From Bacteroidales bacterium (lineage in GTDB: Bacteria > Bacteroidota > Bacteroidia > Bacteroidales > Lentimicrobiaceae), in contig JADJEQ010000010.1 in NCBI GenBank assembly GCA_016709025.1, positions 124,001 through 188,000 on the forward strand: a stretch of 64,000 bases of DNA, in the 5' to 3' direction. The translations under genes were made by a program, and so were the position numbers. Every line of letters starts with the position of its first letter. The first letter of the stretch is position 1. Below, piece after piece: positions 44,745 through 54,305 of the stretch. The notes below the pieces were generated by a model. That model saw nothing but the letters and a program-made list of their open reading frames with translations, was not told where the DNA came from and did no database searches.

Positions 44745-47372
44745 ATGCGGCACTTTCTCATTATCGCTCTTACGATTCTGATCAGTTACTTCAATGCTTC
44801 AGCTTCAGGTGACAGCATCAAATCATATGTTCCTTCCCGGGTTGGATTGCAGGCACCAGTTGCAGATGGCATCATCGGAACTGATGAATGGCCTGCCTCA
44901 GGTTGGGAATCAGGCTTTGTACAACAGAAACCGCTTGAAGGCCAGCCGGAATCCCAGCAGACCAGTTTCAACATCATGTACGATAACGATCATATGTATG
45001 TGGCATTCAGAATGCTTGAAAAAGATCCGGATATAATAAGCCGTCGCTTATCAAGAAGGGACGAAATGGAAGGCGATATGGTTGGCATTCAGATAGATAG
45101 TTATTACGATAAAACAACTGCCTTCTTTTTCTGGATCACAGCCGCCGGAGTTAAAATCGATGGTGTAATTGTGGATGGAACCAACGGAGAAGACATGTCG
45201 TGGGATGCGGTGTGGACCGGGAAACAGAGCTTCGACAGCCTGGGCTGGTGTGCGGAAATGCGTATTCCGCTTACCCAGCTCAGGTTCTCGAGGTCTGAAA
45301 CGCATACCTGGGGTTTGCAGGTGATGCGCTATCTTCAGCGCCACGATGAAGTAGATATGTGGCAGCTCATCCCACGTGATGCATCTACCTGGGTCAGCCG
45401 GTTTGGCACGATGGAAGGCCTCCGGGGAATTGAGCCGAAACGCCAGATTGAACTGATGCCTTATTCAGTGGCTTCTACCGAGAAGTATAAAGCCGATGAG
45501 GATGATCCTTTCCATACAGGGAAATCTTCTGACCTGTCGGTGGGTCTCGACGGCAAGATCGGCATTACCAACAATATGATCCTTGATTTTACCATCAATC
45601 CGGATTTCGGGCAGGTGGAAGCCGATCCCTCCGAAGTAAACCTTTCTGCCTATGAATCTTATTTTGAGGAAAAAAGACCATTCTTCGTCGAAGGCCGCAA
45701 CATTCTGAGTTTCGGGGTTACGCCCGGTGAAAATGAATCTTCGAGCGATAACCTCTTTTACTCCCGGCGCATCGGCCGTTCACCCCAACGTGACCTCTCT
45801 GATTACGATTACAACGATGCCCCGGGCAATACCACCATTCTCGGGGCTTTTAAACTGACCGGAAAAACCCGCAACGGATGGTCGGTAGGACTGATGGAAT
45901 CCGTGACATCCCTCGAAAGGGCGGAGGTCATTCTTGAAGGCAGTAAGGAGAGAATAGATGTAGAACCACTGACCAATTATTTTATCAGCCGTCTGCAGAA
46001 AGACTTTAACAAAGGAACCACACGGGTTGGAGGAATGTTTACTGCTGTGAACCGCGATATTGAGGACGCGGCAATGAACAACCTGCACAAGGCAGCCTAT
46101 ACCGGGGGCTTCGACTTTAATCATACCTGGAAAGACCGGACCTACTATCTGAACATTAAAGGAATGTTCAGCCATGTAACCGGCGATTCCCTGGCAATTA
46201 AAGAAACCCAGGAGTCTTCGGCAAGATATTTTCAACGTCCCGATGCGGACTACATAAAATACGATCCTTCACGGACGTCACTTTCAGGTCATGCCGGGAT
46301 TGTAGAATTTGGAAAGGGCGGAAGCGGCCACTGGCGTTACACAACCTGGATCAACTGGCGGTCACCCGGATTTGAAATCAACGATGCCGGATTTCAGCGA
46401 CGTTCTGACGATATCTTCCAGGTAATCTGGGTCGGTTACCGGTATTACAAGCCATTCAGCATATTTAAAGAAATAAGCGTCAATTTCAACCAATGGAGCG
46501 GATGGGACTTTGGTGCCAACAACAGGTATTCCGGCGGCAATGTGAATGCCAATACCCAGTTTAAAAACCAGTGGAATTACTCTTTAGGATTAAACCGGGA
46601 TTTTGATCAGCGTTCAAATTATCTTTTACGTGGAGGACCTTCCATGTTGATGCCGGGTGGAAACAACCTCTGGACTTCACTATCGACTGACAATTCAAAG
46701 AAGGTCAACGCGGGTATCAGTTATAGTATATTTGACGGAGATAAGGGAAATGCAGATTTCCGGAACCTGAATTTCCGCTTGACCTGGGCTCCCATGAATG
46801 CCCTGAATATTTCGATGACTCCATTTTACAGTTCTGAAAAAACCATGCTTCAATATGTGGAAACCTGCACGGTTCAGGGCAACGATCGTTTTGTTTTTGC
46901 CTCCCTCGACCAGGAAACCTTCGGATTGCAATTCCGGTTAAATGTTGGAATTACCCCTGATATGACGATACAGTATTATGGTCAGCCTTTTATTTCTGCC
47001 GGAAGTTACACTGAGTATAAAATGATAACTGACCCGAAAGCGGATGATTTTACTGACAGGTTTAGCCATTACAATGATGCTCAGTTAAGCTATAACAGCG
47101 AAGATGAGGTATACAGCATCGATGAGGATATGAATGGAACTACAGACTATTCATTCGACAGGCCTGATTTCAACGCGTTTTATTTTATATCGAACCTGGT
47201 TGTACGCTGGGAATACCTTCCTGGTTCCTCTGTTTACCTTGTTTGGTCACAAAACCGCTCGGATAATCAGTCTCAGGGAGTGTTCAGTCCTGCTGATGAC
47301 TTCGAACACCTCTCAACGATTTATCCCCACAATGTCTTCATGATAAAGGTATCCTACAGGCTGGCTATCTGA
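44745..47372 (+). CDS. DUF5916 outer-membrane protein with CBM9-like N-terminal domain
   Basis: About 875 residues from ATG 44745 with a signal peptide (HFLIIALTILISYFNASAS). Residues 30-220 resemble the CBM9/DOMON-like sandwich (VADGIIGTDEWPASGWESGF, YDNDHMYVAFRMLEKD, WCAEMRIPLTQLRFS). The remainder is the DUF5916 barrel (MILDFTINPDFGQVEADPSEVNL, YESYFEEKRPFFVEGRNILSF) that ends VSYRLAI. It is likely in the outer membrane. Carbohydrate binding is inferred from the fold. It is followed by a repeat-rich gap. Confidence 0.9.
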   Translation: MRHFLIIALTILISYFNASASGDSIKSYVPSRVGLQAPVADGIIGTDEWPASGWESGFVQQKPLEGQPESQQTSFNIMYDNDHMYVAFRMLEKDPDIISRRLSRRDEMEGDMVGIQIDSYYDKTTAFFFWITAAGVKIDGVIVDGTNGEDMSWDAVWTGKQSFDSLGWCAEMRIPLTQLRFSRSETHTWGLQVMRYLQRHDEVDMWQLIPRDASTWVSRFGTMEGLRGIEPKRQIELMPYSVASTEKYKADEDDPFHTGKSSDLSVGLDGKIGITNNMILDFTINPDFGQVEADPSEVNLSAYESYFEEKRPFFVEGRNILSFGVTPGENESSSDNLFYSRRIGRSPQRDLSDYDYNDAPGNTTILGAFKLTGKTRNGWSVGLMESVTSLERAEVILEGSKERIDVEPLTNYFISRLQKDFNKGTTRVGGMFTAVNRDIEDAAMNNLHKAAYTGGFDFNHTWKDRTYYLNIKGMFSHVTGDSLAIKETQESSARYFQRPDADYIKYDPSRTSLSGHAGIVEFGKGGSGHWRYTTWINWRSPGFEINDAGFQRRSDDIFQVIWVGYRYYKPFSIFKEISVNFNQWSGWDFGANNRYSGGNVNANTQFKNQWNYSLGLNRDFDQRSNYLLRGGPSMLMPGGNNLWTSLSTDNSKKVNAGISYSIFDGDKGNADFRNLNFRLTWAPMNALNISMTPFYSSEKTMLQYVETCTVQGNDRFVFASLDQETFGLQFRLNVGITPDMTIQYYGQPFISAGSYTEYKMITDPKADDFTDRFSHYNDAQLSYNSEDEVYSIDEDMNGTTDYSFDRPDFNAFYFISNLVVRWEYLPGSSVYLVWSQNRSDNQSQGVFSPADDFEHLSTIYPHNVFMIKVSYRLAI

Positions 47373-47920
47373 ATGGCGCAGGGCGCAGGGCAGGGCAGGG
47401 CATGGACTTAACCGGGAAATTTACGTCTTCGAATCTGCAGACAAGGGGACAAGGGGAAGTGGGGACAAGGGGACAAAGTGACTGAGAGACTTTGTGTCTT
47501 TCATTCGTCACTCCTTCGCTTTTTACAGTTATTCTCCTTGTCTCCTTGTCTCCTTGTCTGATAAATCGTGGTAGGAGTTACCCGGAATAGCACAGGGCGC
47601 AGGGCATGGAGCATGGACTTAACGGGGAAATTTACGTCTTCGTTTCGGCAGACACGGGGACAAGGGGAGATGGGGACAAGGGGAACATGTCCAAATACTC
47701 ATCAATGGCCTTGTCTCAACGTCCCCTTGTCTCCTTGTCTAAATCTTTGAGAAGCAGGGGGTGTCGTCCTCGTCCCATTTTCGCGTCCCGTTCCTTCTTA
47801 ACACAGGGCTGGGCAATGGGTTGAAGCATGCAAAGTGCGAAGGTCCTTTTGACCACTTTGAACATCGGGAGAGCTTGGGCATTGGAAATTAGAAATTAGA
47901 AATTAGATATTAGACATTCC
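47373..47920 (+). repeat. 550-bp low-complexity gap with a duplicated ~100-bp repeat and inverted GACAAGGGG arrays
   Basis: Two copies of a segment of about 100 bp (about 47376-47485 and 47590-47690) share GGACTTAAC, GGAAATTTACGTCTTCG and GACAAGGGGA words. Each is followed by the reverse-complement words (CCTTGTCTCCTTGTCTCC at about 47535-47560 and CCCCTTGTCTCCTTGTCT at about 47722-47740), giving inverted arrays with no gene between. The tail has GAAATTAGAAATTAGA units (47885-47910). No ORF is convincing. Confidence 0.75.
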
Positions 47921-48307
47921 CTAAGCCTGATCCGGGTCTTTCAGCTTGTCGATGAACCGCCGGTCTTTCTTGGTTGGTCGCCCGGTGCCGCGGTCGCGTT
48001 TTTCGGCGTTGAGCTCATGCATGAATTTAATGCGCTCATATTCCTCAACCGGAGTCAGGTCCTCGAGTGATTCGGGTACCAGTTTGGCAGAAACACGGTT
48101 GTGGATCAGCGCTTTTACTTTCAGGGTGCGGAGTAAAGGACCAATGCTAACAGTCATCACATCGCCCGGCTTTAAAGCCCTGGAAGGCTTCACCGCAATT
48201 CCATCCATCTTCACCTTTCCCGCACGGCAGGAATCACCGGCCAGGGTGCGGGTTTTGTATATCCGCACAGCCCATAGCCACTTATCTATGCGCAGTTCAT
48301 CGGCCAT
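47921..48307 (-). CDS. hslR: S4-domain RNA-binding heat shock protein 15 family
   Basis: 128 residues. The S4 domain is at the start: LRIDKWLWAVRIYKTRTLAGDSCRAGKVKMDG; the tail is Lys/Arg-rich (DRGTGRPTKKDRRFIDKLK). Hsp15 binds the 50S subunit with stalled peptidyl-tRNA in E. coli and helps recycle it. It starts 6 bp after the stop of der, so the two form an operon. Its 3' end borders the low-complexity gap. Confidence 0.93.
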   Translation of the reverse strand: MADELRIDKWLWAVRIYKTRTLAGDSCRAGKVKMDGIAVKPSRALKPGDVMTVSIGPLLRTLKVKALIHNRVSAKLVPESLEDLTPVEEYERIKFMHELNAEKRDRGTGRPTKKDRRFIDKLKDPDQA

Positions 48308-48313
48308 TTCGGT

Positions 48314-49618
48314 CTATTTTTGCCGGAAGTAAATTTCGATGGGAACACCTGTGAAACCGTAATGTTCGCGTAAACGGTTTTCAACAAACCTCCGGTAAGG
48401 CTCGCCAACATACTGAGGCATATTGCAGAAAAATACAAAGGCCGGGTATGCCAGTTTGAGCTGGGTAACATATTTTACCTTAACAAACTTGCCTTTAACC
48501 GCAGGGGGCGGATTGTCAAGAAGCATGGGCAGAATCTCATCCATCAGCTTACGCGTCGGAATGGATTGCGAACGGGACTTGTGCACCTGGCTGGCAGTCT
48601 CCAGCGTTTTGTGAATGCGTTGTTTATTAAGGACCGAGGTGAAAATTATCGGCACATCGGTAAAAGGCGCAATCCGGCTTCTGATCAGGTTTTCGTATTC
48701 TTTATGGGTGTTGTTTTCCTTTTCCACCAGGTCCCATTTGTTTACCACGACGACGATGCCTTTGTGATTTTTCTGCGCCAGTCCAAACAGATTAATATCC
48801 TGACTTTCGATTCCCTGTGTTGCATCCAGCATTAAAATACAGATATCGCTGTTCTCAATGGCCCTGATGCTCCGCATCACAGAGTAAAACTCAATGTTCT
48901 CGGTTACTTTTCCTTTTTTACGAACCCCGGCAGTGTCAACCAGCAGAAAATCAAATCCGAAACTATTGTAACGGGTATAAATGGTGTCGCGGGTTGTGCC
49001 GGGTATCGGGGTAACAATGTTACGCTCATCGCCCAGCAGGGCATTGATCATGGATGACTTTCCGACATTCGGCCTGCCGATAAAGGCAATTTTCGGAACA
49101 TCCGGCACCTCTTCAATGGTGCGGGAAGAAAATTCCTTCACCACATCATCAAGCAAATCACCTGTACCACTACCATTTACAGCAGAAATCTCATATATCT
49201 GTTCAAACCCCAGGGCATAAAACTCCATGGTATCGGATGAGCGGTTGCCGGTATCCACCTTGTTGGCCACCAGAAAAACCCGTTTCGGAGAGCGGCGGAT
49301 CAGGTCGGCCACATCCTCGTCGAGGGGAGAAAGACCTTCCTTAACATCTACCATGAATAAAATCACATCGGCCTCTTCCATTGCGAGTTCGACCTGCTTG
49401 CGAATGGCTTCCTCAAACACGTCATCGCTGCCTGTAACCAGTCCACCGGTGTCGATTACCGAAAACTCAATACCATTCCAGTCGGACCTGCCGTAGTGCC
49501 GGTCGCGGGTAACACCGCTGGTGGGGTCCACAATGGCATCCCTTTCGCCGGTAAGACGGTTAAAAAGGGTTGATTTTCCTACGTTGGGCCTGCCAACAAT
49601 TGCGATGATGTTTGACAT
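48314..49618 (-). CDS. der: ribosome biogenesis GTPase Der (EngA)
   Basis: 434 residues from ATG 49618, chosen because MSNIIAIVGRPNVGKST is the conserved start. Two G domains in tandem: G1 GRPNVGKST and GRPNVGKSS, G3 DTGG and DTAG, G4 NKVD and NKWD. A C-terminal KH-like domain follows (about residue 350 on). Der supports 50S maturation. It is divergent from era, with the initiator tRNA gene between them and hslR downstream. Confidence 0.96.
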   Translation of the reverse strand: MSNIIAIVGRPNVGKSTLFNRLTGERDAIVDPTSGVTRDRHYGRSDWNGIEFSVIDTGGLVTGSDDVFEEAIRKQVELAMEEADVILFMVDVKEGLSPLDEDVADLIRRSPKRVFLVANKVDTGNRSSDTMEFYALGFEQIYEISAVNGSGTGDLLDDVVKEFSSRTIEEVPDVPKIAFIGRPNVGKSSMINALLGDERNIVTPIPGTTRDTIYTRYNSFGFDFLLVDTAGVRKKGKVTENIEFYSVMRSIRAIENSDICILMLDATQGIESQDINLFGLAQKNHKGIVVVVNKWDLVEKENNTHKEYENLIRSRIAPFTDVPIIFTSVLNKQRIHKTLETASQVHKSRSQSIPTRKLMDEILPMLLDNPPPAVKGKFVKVKYVTQLKLAYPAFVFFCNMPQYVGEPYRRFVENRLREHYGFTGVPIEIYFRQK

Positions 49619-49693
49619 AATGCTTCTTTTCTGGTTGCTGAATTCCGGCACTTTGTGTTGAATCCGGCTTTCCATTTACGGCATAAAACAACA

Positions 49694-49715
49694 AAAGCCT
49701 TGAACCCAAGGCTTT
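49694..49715 (-). terminator. terminator of the tRNA-fMet gene
   Basis: A 9-bp stem AAAGCCTTG/CAAGGCTTT with a 4-base loop. On the minus strand it is followed by a T-rich stretch (GTTGTTTTATG). It lies between the tRNA and the start of der. Confidence 0.75.
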
Positions 49716-49736
49716 AAATTGTTTATGAATCTTAGG

Positions 49737-49808
<72 letters not shown>

Positions 49809-49839
49809 CTGTGTGATTTCCGATATTTAAACCGGGCTG

Positions 49840-49871
49840 CAAAGATATATTTTGTTTCTTTGCTGTGCAAA
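49840..49871 (-). promoter_or_regulatory. promoter of the tRNA-fMet gene
   Basis: On the minus strand TTTG (49868-49871), 20 bases, TATCTTTG (49840-49847): an ideal Bacteroidota -33/-7 pair. Transcription would begin about 25 bases before the mature 5' end. It overlaps the leader of the divergent era gene. Confidence 0.75.
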
Positions 49872-49891
49872 TTTATTGTTATTTATTTTCT

Positions 49892-50770
49892 ATGGAACAT
49901 AAGTCGGGCTTTGTCAACATTTTAGGCCATCCAAACGTTGGAAAATCCACCCTGATGAACGCATTGGTGGGGGAGAAACTCTCAATTATTACCTCAAAAG
50001 CGCAAACTACGCGCCACCGGATTATGGGAATTGTGAATGGCGACGACTTTCAGATCATCTATTCCGATACCCCAGGAATTGTTAAACCGCATTATAAGCT
50101 TCATGAATCAATGATGAAGTTTGTGGATTCGGCCATCGACGATGCCGATGTTTTTTTGATGGTCACCGAAAAGTATGATGCTGCTTTCGAAGAGGATCTG
50201 GTTACAAAGCTCAACTCGCTGAACAAGCCGGTGGTGATGGTTCTGAATAAAATCGACCTGTGTACCCAGGATGAAGCGGCTGAATTGTTAAAGAAACTTG
50301 AAGAGCGTTTCCCGGCCGCTACGGTAATTCCTGTTTCTGCCCTCCATAAGTTCAACCTCGACAGGGTGTTCGACACATTGATTGAGAAACTTCCGGTTTC
50401 ACCGGCTTATTACCCCAAAGATGAGCTGACCGACCGTTCAATGCGCTTTTTTGTTTCGGAAATCATCCGGGAGAAGATTCTTTTGTATTTCAAACAGGAG
50501 ATCCCCTATTCGGTTGAAGTAGTGGTGGATGAATACAAGGAGAAGGAAAATATCACGGCCATTACAGCCACCATCTATGTAGCCCGCGAATCGCAGAAGG
50601 CCATCCTGATCGGCCATCAGGGCAAATCGATCAAGGGGCTGGGCATGGCTGCCCGCAAGGACATTGAAGAGTTTATCGATGCAAAAGTATTCCTCGATTT
50701 AAGGATTAAGGTCAGCAAAGACTGGCGCGATGATCCGCAGCAGTTGAGGAGGTTTGGGTATGAGCTGTAG
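49892..50770 (+). CDS. era: GTPase Era
   Basis: About 292 residues from ATG 49892. G1 HPNVGKSTLMN, G3 DTPGIV, G4 NKID, G5 VSALH, then the KH domain with LIGHQGKSIKGLGMAARKDIE. Era binds 16S rRNA near its 3' end and helps 30S maturation. It is separated from der by the initiator tRNA gene. The G1 loop has His rather than the usual Arg before PNVGKS, as in other Bacteroidota. Confidence 0.95.
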   Translation: MEHKSGFVNILGHPNVGKSTLMNALVGEKLSIITSKAQTTRHRIMGIVNGDDFQIIYSDTPGIVKPHYKLHESMMKFVDSAIDDADVFLMVTEKYDAAFEEDLVTKLNSLNKPVVMVLNKIDLCTQDEAAELLKKLEERFPAATVIPVSALHKFNLDRVFDTLIEKLPVSPAYYPKDELTDRSMRFFVSEIIREKILLYFKQEIPYSVEVVVDEYKEKENITAITATIYVARESQKAILIGHQGKSIKGLGMAARKDIEEFIDAKVFLDLRIKVSKDWRDDPQQLRRFGYEL

Positions 50771-50869
50771 ATGAGTGATATTCACTTTAATCGCAGAGAT
50801 ATGTTATAGGCAAGTGCAGGACAAAAATTAAACAAAGCAAGCTTAATGCCATAAGTTTCAGACCATTTA

Positions 50870-52516
50870 TTACTTACGGCCCACTTCATCAGCCCAGTTA
50901 CCCCTGAAAATTATTTTCTGGTCGTGGATTCTGAAGATAAACTTCCCGTATTGAACCAAGACACCTGCCGATGCGTTCACAACCCAGCAATTATCTGGGA
51001 CGGTAAAGAAATTTTCGGAAGTAATTATCTTTTTCTCCGACTGGTCCTTAATTGAAACGGATGCCTGTGGTCCGACTTCCCATCCAAGATGCGTATTGTA
51101 GCTTACTTTCAGATCATCCAGTAATTTGAAATTTTCTTTGGTTTCAATTTTGGTTTTTATGCTGGCTATTTTGCCATCATTTAAATCTTTTCCGGGTGTT
51201 ACCTCAATGGTCAGTTTTGGCAATTCGAAAACCGTTTTTGAAGCCAGGATATAAATAGATTCGTGTTTAACAATGTTATTGTCTTTGTCGTAAAATTCGA
51301 ATGCAAGCTCCATATCCTCTATTCCAGCCGGGTCAATAATGATTTGATCGGCAAAATAGCCTTCGCTGCTTATTTTCTTTGAATAGATTACTTTATCCAG
51401 ATATTTTACCGTCACTTTTTTTATATCCTTGTCGTTATACAATTCCAAAGGGATAGCAGTTCCAATATGAATTGATTTGTTTTTGGGGCTGATAATCAGT
51501 CCTTTCATATAATCCTGCATGGCAAACCATACCGGACGTGGTGAACCATATTGATCATTCACATCGCTGTAACCCCAGAAACCAAACCATTCTTCGGGTT
51601 GATCCAGTCCATGACTGTTTTTATCCCCGCCTTTCCACCAGCCGTCGGCATAATAAAACGGGCACATGCCCACAGCCCCTGCATGCATGAGATCGCGGTA
51701 ATTTGCTATAAGTCCGTCACTCTGCTGTTTGAGGGTGTTGCCACCATAACGGCCAAATCCTTTGTGCGAAACTGAATAACCAAATTCGGTGGTAATAAAA
51801 GGTTTATTTAATCCATTGAGTTCATTCAGGCCTTTGATATAATCTTTTAAACCCATGGTAGCAGTCTGGGCTTCTGAGTGATCGTAACAGTTGTAGGCAT
51901 AAACATCAAAATAACTTTCATCCATATAATCACTGATCATGGCATTTGCTGACAGTGTTACAGGAATTCCCGGGTGTTCCTTATGGATAGTACCGATCAG
52001 GGTCTTCATCAGGTTAACAAACGCTTTTCCGCTAACCTGGTGAATATGATCTGTCTGAGGTTCATTGATAACCAAATAGGTTATTACGCAATCATATTTC
52101 TTTGCAAAAGCCGTAACCTTTTTCACTCTTTCAATACTGCCTTCGACAAATGCAGGGTCGCCATAATTTCCATCAGGATTAACTTCCAATCCCAGAATCA
52201 GTTTCAGACCCGACTCCTGAACAAGTTTTAATTGAGCTTCAGTAAATTCGCTCCAGGTTCTGATGGTGTTGTACCCACCATCTTTAATCACTTTCAGATC
52301 GAACTTCATTAAATCCAGATCGTCATTCCTTACACCTTCATATGGATGTTGTCCCGGCCGGGCGCCAATTTCATAACCGATGGCTTTAATAAAAAACTTC
52401 TGCCCGTTAAGGTAGTACCAGTTATCCTTTAATTCAATTTTTGTGCTTGATTGGGCATCCACAGAGAAAACTGAGGAGAGCAACACTATGATCATCAGCA
52501 GTAATTTGTTTTTCAT
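50870..52516 (-). CDS. clan GH-A glycoside hydrolase (cellulase/GH5- or GH2-like barrel), secreted
   Basis: 548 residues with a signal peptide (LLLMIIVLLSSVFSVDAQ). The (beta/alpha)8 barrel spans about residues 30-340. The acid/base is Glu152 in VINEPQ and the nucleophile Glu244 in FITTEFG. Two small beta domains follow (to 548). The start WYYLNGQKFFIKAIGYEI is as in GH2/GH5 barrels that attack beta-glycans. The family is not fixed by eye. It stands apart from the porin gene by 360 bp. Confidence 0.82.
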   Translation of the reverse strand: MKNKLLLMIIVLLSSVFSVDAQSSTKIELKDNWYYLNGQKFFIKAIGYEIGARPGQHPYEGVRNDDLDLMKFDLKVIKDGGYNTIRTWSEFTEAQLKLVQESGLKLILGLEVNPDGNYGDPAFVEGSIERVKKVTAFAKKYDCVITYLVINEPQTDHIHQVSGKAFVNLMKTLIGTIHKEHPGIPVTLSANAMISDYMDESYFDVYAYNCYDHSEAQTATMGLKDYIKGLNELNGLNKPFITTEFGYSVSHKGFGRYGGNTLKQQSDGLIANYRDLMHAGAVGMCPFYYADGWWKGGDKNSHGLDQPEEWFGFWGYSDVNDQYGSPRPVWFAMQDYMKGLIISPKNKSIHIGTAIPLELYNDKDIKKVTVKYLDKVIYSKKISSEGYFADQIIIDPAGIEDMELAFEFYDKDNNIVKHESIYILASKTVFELPKLTIEVTPGKDLNDGKIASIKTKIETKENFKLLDDLKVSYNTHLGWEVGPQASVSIKDQSEKKIITSENFFTVPDNCWVVNASAGVLVQYGKFIFRIHDQKIIFRGNWADEVGRK

Positions 52517-52876
52517 TGCTTATTGCTATGGTTGGTTAAAAATTGAAATCCTTTAGTTTGATTGCGCACACAAAATCACGGTGCAGATATTCTGATTCTT
52601 TATTGTTGTGGCACAATAGGGCCCTGGTCTATGAACCGATTACAAATATAATAAACATTATTGACAGACTAAATCCAGTGTCTTTTTAATACTGTAAATC
52701 TGCTCTGTCCTTATTTAAGCTTATTGCTGATAACAAAACTCCGTTAATATTTTTTAAACCACTGATTTTCAAAACATTAAATAATAGAATGTATAATTAT
52801 TAACATAATAATAATCAATACTTTGCGTCCTTGCGTCCTTGCGTGATTCTTAAAATTTTCGGACTATTGTGATAAA
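52517..52876. other. intergenic gap with a CTTGCGTC tandem word
   Basis: AT-rich. At 52822-52848 it holds CTTTGCGTCCTTGCGTCC repeated words, a kind of simple repeat between genes. No promoter matching TAnnTTTG with a good -33 was found for the GH-A gene, and no ORF. Confidence 0.55.
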
Positions 52877-54059
52877 CTACAACAGTTGTTTGAAGTTATA
52901 CCTGAAAGAGAATTGAATTTTCGTTGCCGATGTTTTCCATCCATCGCTGTAATTTTCCTTCCTATCCATTGCAGTTCAATGCCAGCCGTTACATTGGGGC
53001 CGGATAATACAACAGGTTGGTACTTGCATATCTGCCTTCGCGGGAAAGCATCGGTGCGTTGCCCGTCGGAATTATCGGTTATGATGGCTGAATATCCCAG
53101 CATGCTGCTGAACTTTTCGTTCCATTGATGATTCATGTAGGTTGAGAAACTGAAAGGGGCAGGGCGACGCCTTTTACCGGGGCATTGGTATTGCTGAAGT
53201 CGTTCTGAATTCCTATGTCGGTCGGCGCATCGTTCATATAGTTTTGAATTCCCTGTCCATAAATTGCCTGTGCGATAAATACATCTTTTGTTCCCAGTTT
53301 CAGGTTTGTGCTCAGGTTAAATCCCCAGCCGATTGCTTTCCCGCTTAAATCGTAAGGTTCATTCCCCTGATCCACCCATTCGATTTTTCGCAGCAGGCCG
53401 GCCAGTTCAGCATACCCCAATCGCGGGTAATGCGGAATTCGGCAGAAATATCAGGTAAATTAAACTTTGGCTTTACGTCAGCAAGTTCGATACGGTCGCG
53501 ATAGATTCCCTGGTCGGCACTGGCACCGGGACGTTCAAGGGCAATGGCCAGCCGGTCTCTGCCCTGGATGGGAATAAAACGTATCTGAACATTTTTACAC
53601 AACGACATTCCTACAGGTCCCCAGTATTCAACCATATTCCGGGAATCCGTCAAAATCGCAGAACAGGCTCCAGTTATGGCCAACGCCCAGCATACCCAGT
53701 TCGGCGTATGCATAAAGCATATGAAATGCCGTACGGCCGGCATCCGGACCTACCCCATACAGGTCGAAGGCAAAGCGGGTCATCAGTTCGCCATACCTGG
53801 TTTGGGTAAAACTTTTAAATCCAATCATCGACTGGCGAACGCCAAAATATACATTCCCATCGGTGCCGTATTGATTCCTGTATGCCGGCAATTGAGTCGG
53901 CCGCATTACATCAAAGTAATCAGGATTTACCTGGTTGAAATTGTATCCTGCATCCGTCATAATCTGCCCGGAGATTTCGAAAGAGGTTTTCTTTTCTTCC
54001 TGTGCATTCAGACAGAGGAAAAACACGCCGGCGGTTAAGGTTAAAAGAAGCTTTTTCAT
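52877..54059 (-). pseudogene. DcaP-like trimeric outer-membrane porin, broken by at least six single-base indels
   Basis: Signal peptide KKLLLTLTAGVFFLCLNAQ, then FEISGQIMTDAGYNFNQVNP, FGVRQSMIGFKSFT and the DcaP-like body. Frame breaks: extra G near 53641, one C missing in C4 at 53415-53418, one base missing near 53155, an extra C near 53040, a missing A near 53003, and a missing A near 52950. When corrected it runs to FSFRYNFKQLL and a TAG at 52877-52879, about 393 residues, the normal barrel end. The protein would be an intact porin if these are sequencing errors; most lie in or next to short homopolymers. It transports small solutes; the exact substrate is unknown. Confidence 0.85.
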
Positions 54060-54161
54060 GATCGGAATTTTAAGTTAACGGATCATTATCAAAGATAAAA
54101 TGTTTTTTTTATCAGGTCAACTCCGGGATGTTTTTTCATTGTTGTTCATATTAAAGCAAAT

Positions 54162-54187
54162 AAAAAGCCCCAATGAAGGGGCTTTTT
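54162..54187. terminator. terminator of the PorP/SprF gene
   Basis: A 10-bp stem AAAAAGCCCC/GGGGCTTTTT with a 6-base loop; on the minus strand a T-run follows. It lies about 120 bp past the PorP/SprF stop codon and 103 bp before the porin start. Confidence 0.8.
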
Positions 54188-54261
54188 GCGAAAACCATCT
54201 CAGAATCAATGGTCGGGGGGATCGCTTATCTTTGTATATACCTCGTCAAATAAAGCAGACT

Positions 54262-54304
54262 AGTTTTTTACTTTTTACTTTTTACTTTGGACTTTTTACC
54301 TGAC
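54262..54304 (-). repeat. AAAAAGT simple repeat abutting the PorP/SprF stop codon
   Basis: On the minus strand, directly after TAG: TGTCAGGTAAAAAGT, then CCAAAGT and AAAAAGT units. Shares GTCAGGTAAAAAGT with the arrays at 4.39 and 12.63 kb. Confidence 0.6.
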
Positions 54305-54305
54305 A

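Noticed and set aside
53676..54038. Plus-strand frame of 120 codons opposite the porin gene
   Set aside because: Antisense to a porin signal peptide and barrel start; no family signal.
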